Below are positions 1 through 8,694 of a DNA stretch of 64,000 bases, one piece after another (the first letter of the stretch is position 1; every line of letters starts with the position of its first letter). Under the pieces are notes generated by a model that was not told the origin of the DNA, did not search any database, and saw only the letters and a program-made list of their open reading frames with translations. Location of the stretch: the NCBI GenBank assembly GCA_963625655.1, contig CAVFTS010000001.1, forward strand, positions 57,903-121,902, written 5' to 3'. This stretch comes from F23-B02 sp963625655 (GTDB lineage Bacteria; Bacillota; Clostridia; Oscillospirales; Oscillospiraceae). The position numbers were made by a program, and so were the translations under genes.

Positions 1-2
1 GC

Positions 3-689
3 ACCGACAGCGATGTTCAGGGCGTTAAGGTCGGCTGCGGCATCAGCGTGACCGGCGTTGCATCCTATGACGACACCTTCGCAGGACCGGCACCTCGCAT
101 CCGCATCAGCAACCGTGCCGACATCGTTGTTGAACCGTTCAACGACATATACGGCAGCGGCTTGCATGACTACATAGTAGAGGCCGCCGAAATGGGAATC
201 GTAAACGGATATAAGGACGGCGGCTTCCATCCTTATACAGAGGTAACAAGAGCGCAGTTCATCACCATGCTTTGGCGTGCGATAGGCTCTCCCGACGCCG
301 GTGATCAGACTCTTGAATTCACCGATGCTTCCGACATCGGCAATGACTTTGTCGATGCAGTCAAGTGGGGCGTTGAAAACGGCATACTCGAGGGCTACAA
401 GGACGGTTACTTCCGTCCCAACCGGTCCATAAGCCGTGCGCAGATGGCTACCATCATGTATCGCTACATGAAGAACGTCATAGACTATGACTTCGGCGAA
501 GTAAGACCCTGCACATTCGACGATGCCGACGAGATATCGCCGGACTTCGTGGAAGCGGTCAATGCGATTGTAAGCGCAGGTCTGATGAACGGAACATCCG
601 TCACGACCTTCGCTCCCAATGCCCCCGCAAGCCGAGCAATGGCTGCAACGGTAATGGTCAGATTTTACAGGCTTATTGACGCCGGCTGA
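3..689 (+). CDS. SLH-domain surface protein, C-terminal part (5' end outside window)
   Basis: The frame is open back to the first bases of the window, so this is the last 228 residues of a longer protein. A GTG at position 48 is probably internal. Residues 1 to about 45 look like an OB-fold-type segment (GVKVGCGISVTGVASYDDT, ending in RIRISNRADIVV) of the kind found in large extracellular nucleotidase or nuclease proteins; that is an inference from a short stretch. Three SLH repeats follow, each with the usual core: GIVNGYKDGGFHP with VTRAQF, GILEGYKDGYFRP with ISRAQM, and a more degenerate third with GLMNGTSVTTFAP. SLH triplets bind secondary cell-wall polymer and hold a protein on the cell surface. 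A strong terminator follows at 728. The enzymatic part lies off-window and cannot be named. Confidence 0.85.
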   Translation, partial: TDSDVQGVKVGCGISVTGVASYDDTFAGPAPRIRISNRADIVVEPFNDIYGSGLHDYIVEAAEMGIVNGYKDGGFHPYTEVTRAQFITMLWRAIGSPDAGDQTLEFTDASDIGNDFVDAVKWGVENGILEGYKDGYFRPNRSISRAQMATIMYRYMKNVIDYDFGEVRPCTFDDADEISPDFVEAVNAIVSAGLMNGTSVTTFAPNAPASRAMAATVMVRFYRLIDAG

Positions 690-727
690 CAATAGGCTCA
701 TATGAGCTTTATCCGATAAAAAACGGA

Positions 728-759
728 GCCCTCCGTGCCGCTTGGCACGGGGGGCTTTT
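728..759 (+). terminator. Rho-independent terminator after SLH gene
   Basis: A 12-bp stem (728-739 with 744-755, one G-U pair) with a GCTT loop is followed by TTTT. It sits 39 bases after the stop codon of the SLH gene. Confidence 0.9.
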
Positions 760-781
760 CATAATAAAGGCATAATAAAAG

Positions 782-861
782 GCTCTATTTCATTAGTCGG
801 GATAGAGCAAAAAGCAAAGAACAGACAGAAGGGAGTGTGCGGAGTGCCGTGCGCTCCCTTC
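782..861. repeat. Two small inverted repeats in the spacer
   Basis: The spacer after the SLH terminator holds two short hairpins. GCTCTAT at 782-788 pairs with ATAGAGC at 802-808. GAAGGGAG at 828-835 pairs with CTCCCTTC at 854-861. The second abuts the larger palindrome that starts at 861. A short open frame over this region (742-954) is not believable as a gene because it runs through all the palindromes. Confidence 0.55.
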
Positions 862-900
862 AGCGTATCAAAAAAGTCACATGACTTTTTTGATACGCTG
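861..900. repeat. 40-bp near-perfect palindrome, probable terminator of the small minus-strand gene
   Basis: Arms 861-879 and 882-900 pair over 19 bp with only two central bases unpaired. The palindrome ends six bases past the stop of the minus-strand gene at 907, so it may end that transcript. Each arm carries its own run of six A or T, and no separate T-run follows the stem on either strand. It could also be a protein-binding site or a small mobile repeat; a genome-wide copy count would decide. Confidence 0.6.
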
Positions 901-906
901 AGAGCA

Positions 907-1146
907 TTATTTTGCTCTCTTGAGTCTTGCGCGCGAGAGAGTCGGCCGGTTTAGAAGGGGAGGAGCGGGTCTTGCCAGCACGAGCGTGCGCCCGTTGTAT
1001 GTAAAAATGTCTGCGTCGATACCGTTCCACGAGTGCAGCCCCTCGCTCAAAAGAGCCTCTCGTATCCTGCCCTTGAGGATGTCGGCATCGGGCGGCAAAC
1101 TTTCAAGGATAAGCGCAACGGCATTATCCGAAACCGTATCAGTCAA
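907..1146 (-). CDS. Small hypothetical protein (79 aa)
   Basis: I do not recognise a family. The protein is 79 residues, has no membrane segment or signal peptide, and is basic at the C-terminus (RARLKRAK). The central part (ILKGRIREALLSEGL, then IDADIFTYNGRTLVLARP) could be a small alpha/beta fold. The ATG at 1146 is preceded by AAGGAAGG about 11 bases upstream, which is the main support for a real gene. A possible minus-strand promoter (TTGAAA, 17 bases, TGTAAC) lies upstream. The 40-bp palindrome follows its stop. The opposite strand also has an open frame here (920-1312), but it lacks a convincing ribosome site. Confidence 0.55.
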   Translation of the reverse strand: MTDTVSDNAVALILESLPPDADILKGRIREALLSEGLHSWNGIDADIFTYNGRTLVLARPAPPLLNRPTLSRARLKRAK

Positions 1147-1367
1147 AATCGGTTACCTTCCTTTATCTGCAAATGTTACAAATAAAAATCACGTTGGTTT
1201 CAAAATGGTTAAGAAACTGCGGGGTTTAAATTACAAATCAAATTTTATCAAAAATTTTTTTAATTTTCTATACAAAAATTATGGAAAAATCGTAAATGAG
1301 GTGATATACTAAACAGGCATTATGTAAAGTTTTTATGTAAAGCAATTTCGTTATCTTGAGGCTTGAG

Positions 1368-1907
1368 ATGGATCTTACCGAGAAACGGCTCGACGGAGAG
1401 CTTAAATATAAGGGCGTCATAGTTGATGTCGTTATGGACAGGGCACAGCTTTGCGACGGCAGTGTCGTGCGCAGGGAAGTGGTTCGTCACCCCGGCGGTG
1501 TTACGGTTCTGCCCGTGGACGACGAGGGCTACTGCTACTGCGTCCGTCAGTTCCGCTACCCGCTTCAGAAGCTGATGCTTGAAGCGCCTGCGGGAAAGCT
1601 TGAACCTGGAGAGGATCCGGCCGAGTGTGCGATCAGAGAGCTGAGCGAGGAGACCGGCTTTACCGCCGATAATCTCCGATACCTCGGCAGATGCTGCACC
1701 TCACCGGGCATAACGACCGAGGTTTTGCACATCTACCTTGCGACGGGGCTTCACGCCGGAAGCAGCCATCCTGACGAGGGAGAGTTTTTAAGCGTCGAGA
1801 AGCACCACATCGACGAGCTTGCAGAGCTTGCCATGAATGGCGAGATAGACGACGGAAAAACTATAATTGCCGTCCTTAAAGCAAGACAGATACTAAATCT
1901 TGTATAA
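1368..1907 (+). CDS. nudF: Nudix hydrolase, ADP-ribose pyrophosphatase type
   Basis: Members of this family hydrolyse ADP-ribose and related NDP-sugars to AMP plus a sugar phosphate in the cytoplasm. The Nudix box is complete: GKLEPGEDPAECAIRELSEE followed by TGF, fitting the GX5EX7REUXEEXGU pattern with the metal-binding glutamates. A proline-rich SPGITTEVLHIYLA stretch downstream of the box is typical of the ADP-ribose subgroup. The frame extends to a TTG at 1356, but the ATG at 1368 has GAGG six bases upstream and is preferred, giving 179 residues. The gene appears to stand alone, since the promoter of murA follows it. Confidence 0.88.
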   Translation: MDLTEKRLDGELKYKGVIVDVVMDRAQLCDGSVVRREVVRHPGGVTVLPVDDEGYCYCVRQFRYPLQKLMLEAPAGKLEPGEDPAECAIRELSEETGFTADNLRYLGRCCTSPGITTEVLHIYLATGLHAGSSHPDEGEFLSVEKHHIDELAELAMNGEIDDGKTIIAVLKARQILNLV

Positions 1908-1934
1908 AAGTTACGAATTATTTACAATTTTACC

Positions 1935-1963
1935 TTGCTATTACCGAACCCCTATGCTATAAT
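1935..1963 (+). promoter_or_regulatory. Sigma-A-type promoter of the murA operon
   Basis: TTGCTA at 1935-1940, a 17-base spacer and a perfect TATAAT at 1958-1963, 44 bases before the murA start codon. Confidence 0.75.
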
Positions 1964-2006
1964 ACAAAGCCGGTGTCCGAAAGGATGCCTACGAAAGGTG
2001 TAACAT

Positions 2007-3311
2007 ATGGAAAAGTACGTTATTAACGGCGGAAAGCCGCTTCAGGGCGAAGTCGAAATAAGCGGAGCCAAAAATGCCGCAGTTGCAATAATCCCCGCCG
2101 CTCTGATGGTGGACGGTATTTGCCGCATTGAAAATATACCGGAGATCAGTGATACCGATATGCTCCTCAAGATACTCTCTCAGCTCGGAGCAAAGGTTCG
2201 CCTCATAAACCGTTCCACGATAGAGATAGACAGCCGCAATGTAAAATTCTGCGACGCACCCTTTGACCTGATGCGCAAGATCAGGGCTTCGTATTATCTC
2301 ATCGGCGCTATGCTCAGCCGCTTCGGTCACGCAAAGACCACGATGCCCGGCGGCTGCAACTTCGGTGTTCGTCCGATAGACCAGCACATAAAAGGCATGA
2401 TGGCTCTCGGTGCGGATGTCGAGGTGAAAAGCGGTTTCGTGTTTGCCGACGCACCCGAAGGCGGACTGCACGGAGCTAAGATATATCTCGACAAGGTGTC
2501 CGTCGGCGCAACGATGAACATCATCCTTGCCGCAACGACCGCATCCGGACGCACCATAATCGAAAACGCCGCAAGAGAGCCGCACATAGTCGACCTCGCA
2601 AACTTCCTCAATTCCATGGGCGCAGACATAAGAGGCGCCGGCACGGATACGGTGAAGATAAACGGTGTCGATAAGCTCAGAGGCGGAAGCTACTCCATCA
2701 TCCCCGATCAGATCGAGGCGGGAACCTACATGGTAGCCGCAGCCGCTACCGCAGGCGAGGTACTTATAAAGAATATTATCCCCAAGCATATGGAATGTAT
2801 CAGTGCGAAACTCAGGGAAACGGGAACCATTGTTCAGGAGTATGAGGATTCCATTCTTGTAAAGGGCAACGGACAGCTTCGCAAGGCAAACGTCAAGACG
2901 CTGCCGTACCCCGGCTTCCCGACTGATATGCAGCCGCAAATCGGAACGCTTCTGTGCATGGCGCAGGGTACCTCCGTCATAACCGAGGGCATATACGACA
3001 ACCGTTTTAAATATGTAAACGAGCTCAAGAAAATGGGCGCCGACATTCAGGTGGACGGCAGAATAGCCATAATCGAGGGCGGAGCAAAGCTTACGGGCGC
3101 ACCCGTCATGGCGTGCGACCTCCGTGCGGGAGCGGCGATGGTCATTGCCGGACTCTGCGCATCGGGAACCACGGAGATAGAGGATATACATTACATTGAG
3201 CGAGGCTACGAGAACTTAGTCGGCAAGCTTCGCAAGCTCGGAGCGGACATTTCGATAGTCGATTTTCCCGACGAGCCTCAAATAAACGAAAAGGTAATTT
3301 CAATAGGATAA
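2007..3311 (+). CDS. murA: UDP-N-acetylglucosamine 1-carboxyvinyltransferase
   Basis: MurA catalyses the first committed step of peptidoglycan synthesis, transferring enolpyruvate from PEP to UDP-GlcNAc in the cytoplasm. The 434-residue length is normal. The catalytic loop is present as PGGCNFGVRPIDQH, with the cysteine at residue 117 that fosfomycin alkylates in sensitive enzymes. Other family signatures are the N-terminal GEVEISGAKNA and the LRAGAAMVIAGL segment near the C-terminus. AAAGGTG precedes the ATG. It leads a run of close genes (YycJ-like, rlmH, DUF2007-like, phosphohexomutase). Many Firmicutes carry two murA copies; which paralogue this is cannot be decided from the window. Confidence 0.96.
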   Translation: MEKYVINGGKPLQGEVEISGAKNAAVAIIPAALMVDGICRIENIPEISDTDMLLKILSQLGAKVRLINRSTIEIDSRNVKFCDAPFDLMRKIRASYYLIGAMLSRFGHAKTTMPGGCNFGVRPIDQHIKGMMALGADVEVKSGFVFADAPEGGLHGAKIYLDKVSVGATMNIILAATTASGRTIIENAAREPHIVDLANFLNSMGADIRGAGTDTVKINGVDKLRGGSYSIIPDQIEAGTYMVAAAATAGEVLIKNIIPKHMECISAKLRETGTIVQEYEDSILVKGNGQLRKANVKTLPYPGFPTDMQPQIGTLLCMAQGTSVITEGIYDNRFKYVNELKKMGADIQVDGRIAIIEGGAKLTGAPVMACDLRAGAAMVIAGLCASGTTEIEDIHYIERGYENLVGKLRKLGADISIVDFPDEPQINEKVISIG

Positions 3312-3315
3312 TGAT

Positions 3316-4095
3316 ATGCGTATTGTAACTTTCGCCAGCGGATCAACGGGGAACTGCTGCTTAGTCAGCGACGGCGGAGTGAATGTGCTTATAGATGCGG
3401 GGATCTCCGCACGCAGGATCGTTCAAGGTCTCGACGTGTTGGGGCTTGCTCCGCAGGATATATGCGGAGTGCTCATTACACATGAGCACTCCGATCATAT
3501 TTCCGGGCTTCCCGTGCTTGTAAAGCGCACGGGGATGAGGATATTCGCACCGCCTGAGCTTGGCGAGGTACTCAAAAGAGTGAAGCCGGAGCTTAACGAA
3601 TCAATAGACTGCATACCGCACGACGGCGGGCTTTGCGTGGGAGATGTGAGGATAACGGCATTTCCGACACCGCACGACGCCTCGGCAAGCTTCGGCTACA
3701 GGATAGAAGGCAGCGAGGTCTTTGCCTTTGCCACCGACACGGGACACATAAGCGACGAGCTTTTGGAGGGGCTTCAAGGCGCAGACACCGTGGTGATCGA
3801 GGCAAATCACGATAAGGTCATGCTCAAAAACGGACCGTATCCTCCGTTTTTAAAGCAACGTGTGCTGTCAAAGCACGGACATCTTTCGAACGACGATTGT
3901 GCAAAGCTTGCCTGCCTGCTTGCCGACGGCGGAACAAAGCAAATAATCCTCGGACACCTGAGTCAACAGAACAACACCCCCGAAGCGGCGGAAAGAGCCG
4001 TTGCGGAAGCCCTTTCGGGCAGGAATGTTAAAATTTATACAGCACCCGCCAATAAACTACTTGAAGTTTTGATAGGAGATGGGGTACAATGTTAA
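3316..4095 (+). CDS. YycJ/WalJ-type metallo-beta-lactamase-fold hydrolase
   Basis: A 259-residue soluble metallo-beta-lactamase-fold protein. The zinc-binding motif THEHSDH is seen near residues 55-61, with further likely ligands in FPTPHDA, FATDTGHI and the C-terminal GHLSQ. The N-terminal FASGSTGNCCLV and the overall length fit the YycJ/WalJ group, which in Bacillus is linked to the WalRK cell-wall operon and has been described as a DNA-repair-associated nuclease. Here it sits directly after murA (4-base gap) and overlaps rlmH by 7 bases. Linkage to rlmH is also seen in other Firmicutes. The exact substrate is not predictable. Confidence 0.85.
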   Translation: MRIVTFASGSTGNCCLVSDGGVNVLIDAGISARRIVQGLDVLGLAPQDICGVLITHEHSDHISGLPVLVKRTGMRIFAPPELGEVLKRVKPELNESIDCIPHDGGLCVGDVRITAFPTPHDASASFGYRIEGSEVFAFATDTGHISDELLEGLQGADTVVIEANHDKVMLKNGPYPPFLKQRVLSKHGHLSNDDCAKLACLLADGGTKQIILGHLSQQNNTPEAAERAVAEALSGRNVKIYTAPANKLLEVLIGDGVQC

Positions 4096-4571
4096 AAGTA
4101 CGGCTGATATGCGTCGGCAAGCTCAAGGAAAAATTTTACGCAGACGCCTTTGCGGAGTATTCCAGAAGGCTCGGCGCATACTGCAAATTCGACTGCGTTG
4201 AGATACCCGAACAGAGACTCGGCGACGATCCGTCGCAGAAGGAAATAAGCTCGGCACTTTCCAAGGAAGCGGCCGAGATAGAACGAAACATACCGAAGGA
4301 TTCATACGTCATAGCTATGTGCGTCGGCGCAAAGCAACTCACTAGCGAGGCACTTGCGGAGAAGATTGCGGCTCTTGCGGTGTCGGGAAGAGCGGCGCTG
4401 TGCTTTATCGTGGGCGGCTCCTTCGGCATGAGCGACGGCATTAAGGCACGGGCGGATATGCGTCTCGGTATGAGTGAGATGACCTTTCCGCACCACCTTG
4501 CTCGGGTCATGCTTGCAGAGCAGATATACCGCAGCTTTAAGATCAACGAAGGATCGAGATACCACAAATGA
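4089..4571 (+). CDS. rlmH: 23S rRNA (pseudouridine-1915-N3)-methyltransferase
   Basis: RlmH is a SPOUT-class methyltransferase that methylates pseudouridine 1915 in helix 69 of 23S rRNA on assembled ribosomes. The 160-residue size is typical. The C-terminal SPOUT knot is clear: CFIVGGSFGMSDGIKARA, then MTFPHHLARVMLAEQIYR, and the end of the protein NEGSRYHK, close to the family's conserved NxxSxYHK tail. It overlaps the preceding hydrolase gene by 7 bases, so the two are likely translationally coupled. Confidence 0.95.
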   Translation: MLKVRLICVGKLKEKFYADAFAEYSRRLGAYCKFDCVEIPEQRLGDDPSQKEISSALSKEAAEIERNIPKDSYVIAMCVGAKQLTSEALAEKIAALAVSGRAALCFIVGGSFGMSDGIKARADMRLGMSEMTFPHHLARVMLAEQIYRSFKINEGSRYHK

Positions 4572-4583
4572 ACGGAGGATTCT

Positions 4584-4907
4584 ATGGAGGATAGCGGCGT
4601 AAAGCTTGAATGGGGCAGAAAAATGACGGGCGAGCTGTATGAGCGCTGGCCTAAGGACGCCGACGGTAAGCCGGAGGAGCCTGTTTTTCTTACGCATTGT
4701 ATGAGCCTTGACATGAGCGATGAGATGCTTGTGAACCTGCTTGGCGCATACGGGATCCCTGCACTGAGACAATACCCCAACGACGGAGATTTCGGACGGT
4801 TGATACTCGGTATCAGCGGACCCGGAACGGATATATATGTGCCTAAATCTATGTATGAGGACGCTGCCAATTTAAGCATAGGGGGAGCAGAATATGAGGA
4901 ACTATAA
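4584..4907 (+). CDS. Small DUF2007-like protein (107 aa)
   Basis: A soluble, acidic 107-residue protein. The segment MLVNLLGAYGIPALRQYPND followed by a glycine-rich stretch and TDIYVPKSMYEDA resembles the small DUF2007 'putative signal-transducing' domain, a ferredoxin-like fold of unknown role. The match is by eye and weak. ACGGAGGATTCT before the ATG gives a good ribosome site. Its end overlaps the phosphohexomutase start by 14 bases, so the two are probably co-translated, but no functional link is known. Confidence 0.7.
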   Translation: MEDSGVKLEWGRKMTGELYERWPKDADGKPEEPVFLTHCMSLDMSDEMLVNLLGAYGIPALRQYPNDGDFGRLILGISGPGTDIYVPKSMYEDAANLSIGGAEYEEL

Positions 4908-6621
4908 GGAAGAATATCAGAGATGGCTCGACAGTCCGGCACTCAGCGAGAGAGAGTGGGAGGAGCTTAATTCAATCGCAGAGGACGAAAAGGAGATTGA
5001 GAGCCGCTTTTTTGCACCGCTTGAGTTCGGCACCGCCGGACTGCGAGGCACGATGAAGGTCGGTCTGCATCACATGAACGTCCACGTTATCCGTCATGCG
5101 ACGCAGGCGTTTGCAAACGTTATTGCTTCCGCCGGAGCCGAAGCAATGGCTAAGGGCATTGCGATATGCTTTGACTGCCGCCATAACAGCGACCTGTTCG
5201 CAAAGGAAGCTGCCTGCGTTATGGCAGCAAACGGTATACACGTCAGACTGTTTGACGCTCTGCGCCCCACACCGGAGCTTAGCTTTGCCGTGAGATACTA
5301 CGGTACCACCGCCGGACTGAATATCACGGCAAGCCACAATCCCAAGGAATACAACGGCTATAAGGTCTACTGGTCCGACGGCGCACAGCTTCCGCCGCAG
5401 CACGCCGCAGCGATTGCAGCGCAGATGGAAGCAATCGACATATTCGACGGCTTTAAGAGCTGCGATTTCGACGAAGCGCTTGCAAGCGGAATAATCGAAA
5501 TGATAGGTGAGGACACCGATGCGGCGTACCTTGAGCGGGTACTCAAGCAGGCGATCGACAGGGAAGTCGTGAAGAAGGTCGCCGACCGCTTCAAGATCGT
5601 TTACACTCCGTTTCACGGAGCGGGATACAAGCTCGTTCCCGAAACGCTGCGCCGCCTTGGGGTAACTCAGCTTTTCCCCGTCCCGGAGCAGATGGTCATA
5701 GACGGAGCCTTCCCCACGGTAGAAAGTCCCAATCCCGAAAATCCCGAAGGCTTCTATCTTGCGATAGACCTTGCAAAGAAGGTCGGCAGCGACCTCATCA
5801 TCGGCACGGATCCCGATTCCGACCGTATCGGCGTCATGGTGCGTGACGATGAGGGCTATACCGGCATAACCGGCAATCAGCTCGGTGTGCTGCTGCTCGA
5901 CTACATCATAAACGCAAAGCGCAGAACGGGTACCATGCCCGAAAATCCCGGCGCCGTAAAGAGCATAGTGACGACTGAGATGGCAAAGGTTGTTGCGGAG
6001 CAAAACGGCGTGCATCTTGAGGACACCTTTACCGGCTTCAAATTCATGGCGGAGCGTGTTGCGGAATGGGAAAAGGCGGGAAGCTACGAGTACATTTTTG
6101 CCTACGAGGAGAGCTACGGCTACATGATGGGCGACTATGTGCGTGATAAGGATGCCGTGACCGCTTCGATGATGGTTGCGGAAATGGCGGCGTACTATTT
6201 CGACAAGGGCATGAACCTCAAGCAGGCAATGGAAAGCCTGTACGAGAAGTACGGCCGGTTTGCCGAAAAGACGCTCAATCTCGTCATGCCCGGACTTGAC
6301 GGTCTTGACAAGATGAAGTCGATAATGGCAAAGCTCAGAAAAGAGCCGCCCACGGAGATCTCCGGCACCGAGGTGCTGAGGATCCGTGATTATTCCGACG
6401 GCAGCATAACCGTCCCGGCACTCGGTATCGTCGGCGAGACGCATATAAAAGGCTCCAACGTTCTTTACTTTGAACTGGACGACGGCTGCAACTTCATAGT
6501 CCGTCCCTCCGGCACCGAGCCGAAGATCAAGGTGTACATTCTTTCAAGCGGCGAAACCGCAGCGGAATGTGCGGAAAAAATCGAAAAATATACCGAATTT
6601 GCAGAAAATCTTAAGAAATGA
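4894..6621 (+). CDS. pgcA: Phosphoglucomutase/phosphomannomutase (alpha-D-phosphohexomutase)
   Basis: A 575-residue alpha-D-phosphohexomutase that interconverts hexose 1- and 6-phosphates, feeding glycogen, cell-wall glycan or teichoic acid precursors. All four active-site loops are visible: the phosphoserine loop TASHNP (Ser147), the Mg-binding loop DPDSDRIG, the sugar-recognition loop containing EESYGYMMG, and the C-terminal phosphate-binding RPSGTEPK. Length and the extended N-terminus fit the Firmicute PgcA/PgmB2 type. The stop overlaps the start of the first chromate-type transporter subunit by four bases. Confidence 0.95.
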   Translation: MRNYKEEYQRWLDSPALSEREWEELNSIAEDEKEIESRFFAPLEFGTAGLRGTMKVGLHHMNVHVIRHATQAFANVIASAGAEAMAKGIAICFDCRHNSDLFAKEAACVMAANGIHVRLFDALRPTPELSFAVRYYGTTAGLNITASHNPKEYNGYKVYWSDGAQLPPQHAAAIAAQMEAIDIFDGFKSCDFDEALASGIIEMIGEDTDAAYLERVLKQAIDREVVKKVADRFKIVYTPFHGAGYKLVPETLRRLGVTQLFPVPEQMVIDGAFPTVESPNPENPEGFYLAIDLAKKVGSDLIIGTDPDSDRIGVMVRDDEGYTGITGNQLGVLLLDYIINAKRRTGTMPENPGAVKSIVTTEMAKVVAEQNGVHLEDTFTGFKFMAERVAEWEKAGSYEYIFAYEESYGYMMGDYVRDKDAVTASMMVAEMAAYYFDKGMNLKQAMESLYEKYGRFAEKTLNLVMPGLDGLDKMKSIMAKLRKEPPTEISGTEVLRIRDYSDGSITVPALGIVGETHIKGSNVLYFELDDGCNFIVRPSGTEPKIKVYILSSGETAAECAEKIEKYTEFAENLKK

Positions 6622-7157
6622 GAGAACTGCTTGAAATCTTTGCGGTTGCGTTCCGGGTCGGGATCATGACCTTCGGGGGCGGCTATGCCATGCTCCCGAT
6701 ACTCCAGCGTGAGGTCGTTGAAAACCGCAAATGGGTCACCGAGGCGGAGGTACTGGACTACTATGCGATAGGTCAGTGCCTCCCCGGCGTGATAATGGTA
6801 AATACGCTGATATTCATAGGCCAGAAGCGCAAAGGCACGATCGGCGGCATAGTTGCTGCGCTGGGCACCGTGTGTCCGGCGCTTATAATCATTGTTGCGA
6901 TCGCAGCGCTGCTCACGAATTTCGCCGAGGTCGAGGCTGTCAAAAAGGCGTTTGCGGGGATAAGAGTCTGCGTCTGCGTGCTTATCCTCAACGCCGTTAT
7001 CAAGCTTTGGAAAAGCTCCGTGCGTGACTGGAAGTGCTTCCTCATATTTGCACTCGTGGCGGGGCTGTCTCTGTTTACCGACGTGACGCCGGTGCTGTTT
7101 GTCGTAGCGGCGGCGCTTGCGGGAATTCTTATCAAGTGTCTGGGGGCGAAGAAGTGA
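6618..7157 (+). CDS. chrA: Chromate transporter family protein, first half
   Basis: A 179-residue single-domain ChrA-family protein with about five or six hydrophobic segments. The family signature is at the N-terminus (TFGGGYAMLPILQREVV) with the conserved PGVIMVN in the second segment. Full ChrA proteins have two such halves; here they are two genes with a four-base overlap, a common arrangement in Clostridia. The family exports chromate in some bacteria, but the physiological substrate in anaerobes is not established. Confidence 0.88.
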   Translation: MRELLEIFAVAFRVGIMTFGGGYAMLPILQREVVENRKWVTEAEVLDYYAIGQCLPGVIMVNTLIFIGQKRKGTIGGIVAALGTVCPALIIIVAIAALLTNFAEVEAVKKAFAGIRVCVCVLILNAVIKLWKSSVRDWKCFLIFALVAGLSLFTDVTPVLFVVAAALAGILIKCLGAKK

Positions 7158-7714
7158 TCCTTTTGAAACTTTGGTGGGAATTTTTCAAGATCGGTCTGTT
7201 TTCGGTAGGCGGCGGCATGGCAACGTTGCCGTTTCTGTACGATATGTCGGACAGAACGGGCTGGTTCACTTACGATCAGATAGCCGATATGCTTGCCGTT
7301 TCCGAATCAACGCCGGGACCCATCGGAATAAATATGGCGACGTACACGGGCTTTACGACCGCCGGAATACCCGGTTCGATGGTTGCGACGCTCGGAGTCA
7401 TTACGCCGGGAATAATCATCGTGCTGCTTATCATTGCGGTGCTTGAGCGCTTCCGCAAGAATAGGTACGTCGAGGCTGCGTTTTACGGCATACGTCCCGC
7501 TTCCGCAGGACTTATCGCCGTAGCGGGCGTGCTTGTGGCAGAGATCGCCCTGTTTAACGTCGATGCCGACAGCATAGCGGGCTTCTTCGACGTTAAGGCG
7601 CTTATTTTGGCGGCGGTGCTCGTTGTGCTGACCCGCTGGGTGAAGCCGACAAAGAAGCTCCATCCCGTGGTGTTCATCGCCGCATCGGCCGTCGTCGGAA
7701 TACTGCTGTTTTGA
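7154..7714 (+). CDS. chrA: Chromate transporter family protein, second half
   Basis: The partner half of the split ChrA transporter, 186 residues and strongly hydrophobic. It has the same N-terminal signature in a second form (FSVGGGMATLPFLYDM) and the conserved STPGPIGINMATYTG. The GTG at 7154 overlaps the upstream stop by four bases (GTGA), so translational coupling should give equal amounts of both halves. An upstream extension of the frame to 7034 lies inside the first gene and is not used. It converges on ylbJ with a three-base gap and no visible terminator between them. Confidence 0.88.
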   Translation: MILLKLWWEFFKIGLFSVGGGMATLPFLYDMSDRTGWFTYDQIADMLAVSESTPGPIGINMATYTGFTTAGIPGSMVATLGVITPGIIIVLLIIAVLERFRKNRYVEAAFYGIRPASAGLIAVAGVLVAEIALFNVDADSIAGFFDVKALILAAVLVVLTRWVKPTKKLHPVVFIAASAVVGILLF

Positions 7715-7717
7715 ATT

Positions 7718-8674
7718 TCAATATAAAATAATACCCGCAGCGAATGCCGTTATTGCGGCGATGGCTGCAATGAGAAACCGTCCGATCACATATCGGGCGG
7801 TTTTTATATCGGTGCCGTCAAGCATTGCAAAGGTCTGAAAATGCACCGAAATGCCGCCCCAGCCGAGGATGAATGCGGCAAGAGCGAGATTTTCGGGGGA
7901 AAGCGCAAGTCCCTGCATCGCACCGACTGCTGTCCCGATCTCGAAAATTCCCGTAAAAAAGGCTCTGCCCCATTGCATATCGACGCCGAGGAGCGACGAA
8001 ACTCCGGCGGAGAGCACGTCAAAGGGGCCGAAAGCGCAGAGCAGATCAATGAAAACGGAGAACGAGACGACGAAGCCGCAGACGTACAGGACAGAGGTAA
8101 CGGACTTCTTGACGGACGAGGTTAGCGCAACGCCGAGATCGGCGCTGCCGAACGATATGTGCGACTCAGACGATGCAGAGGCTCTGTCGGAGAGCAGGAT
8201 CCCGCCGATGACTGCGGAGAAGATATGTACTGCGTAGAGCAGAAGCCCCGTGGCGGAGGACGAGAACACGCCGACACCGACGCCGCCGATTATGAATGCC
8301 GGACCCGAATTGTTGCAGAAAGGCAGAAGCGCCGATGCTTCACCGCAGTCAAGCTTTCCGCTTCGCCTCATGTCGGCTATGTACGCAGCGCCCAAAGGGT
8401 AGCCTCCGCAAACTCCGACGATGAATGCGCTCGCACCGACGCCCGAAACCCCGAAAAGCCTTGACGCTACGGGCGAAAGCAGCCTTCCGAGGTATGCCGC
8501 AAAGCCCAGCTCGGACAGCAGTACGGTGGCTACGAAGAAGGGGAAAAGCGTCGGTATAATGAGCCTTGCGCAAAGCGAAATGCCGTTTGAGGCGGCGCTG
8601 AGCGCCTGCGAGGGATATATCACTAGCGCCGCAAAGATAAGCACCGCAGCAAGCAGCGAGGGAAGTTTTTTCAT
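7718..8674 (-). CDS. ylbJ: Sporulation integral membrane protein YlbJ-like
   Basis: A 318-residue membrane protein with about eight hydrophobic segments and the nucleoside-recognition ('Gate') fold: GVCGGYPLGAAYIADM, then LLPFCNNSGPAFIIGGVGVG. In Bacillus subtilis ylbJ belongs to the sigma-E regulon and is needed for spore cortex formation. The frame opens at 8701, but the ATG at 8674 has AAGGA nine bases upstream and starts at the lysine-rich MKKLPSLL of the first membrane segment, so it is preferred. It is divergent from yqfC, and a sigma-E-like promoter can be read upstream, consistent with a sporulation role. Confidence 0.88.
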   Translation of the reverse strand: MKKLPSLLAAVLIFAALVIYPSQALSAASNGISLCARLIIPTLFPFFVATVLLSELGFAAYLGRLLSPVASRLFGVSGVGASAFIVGVCGGYPLGAAYIADMRRSGKLDCGEASALLPFCNNSGPAFIIGGVGVGVFSSSATGLLLYAVHIFSAVIGGILLSDRASASSESHISFGSADLGVALTSSVKKSVTSVLYVCGFVVSFSVFIDLLCAFGPFDVLSAGVSSLLGVDMQWGRAFFTGIFEIGTAVGAMQGLALSPENLALAAFILGWGGISVHFQTFAMLDGTDIKTARYVIGRFLIAAIAAITAFAAGIILY

Positions 8675-8694
8675 CAGATCACATCCTTGTCCAT

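Noticed and set aside
742..1312. Plus-strand open frames across the hairpin spacer (742-954) and opposite the small gene (920-1312)
   Set aside because: The first runs straight through three palindromes. The second lacks a ribosome site and ends in AT-rich, low-complexity sequence.
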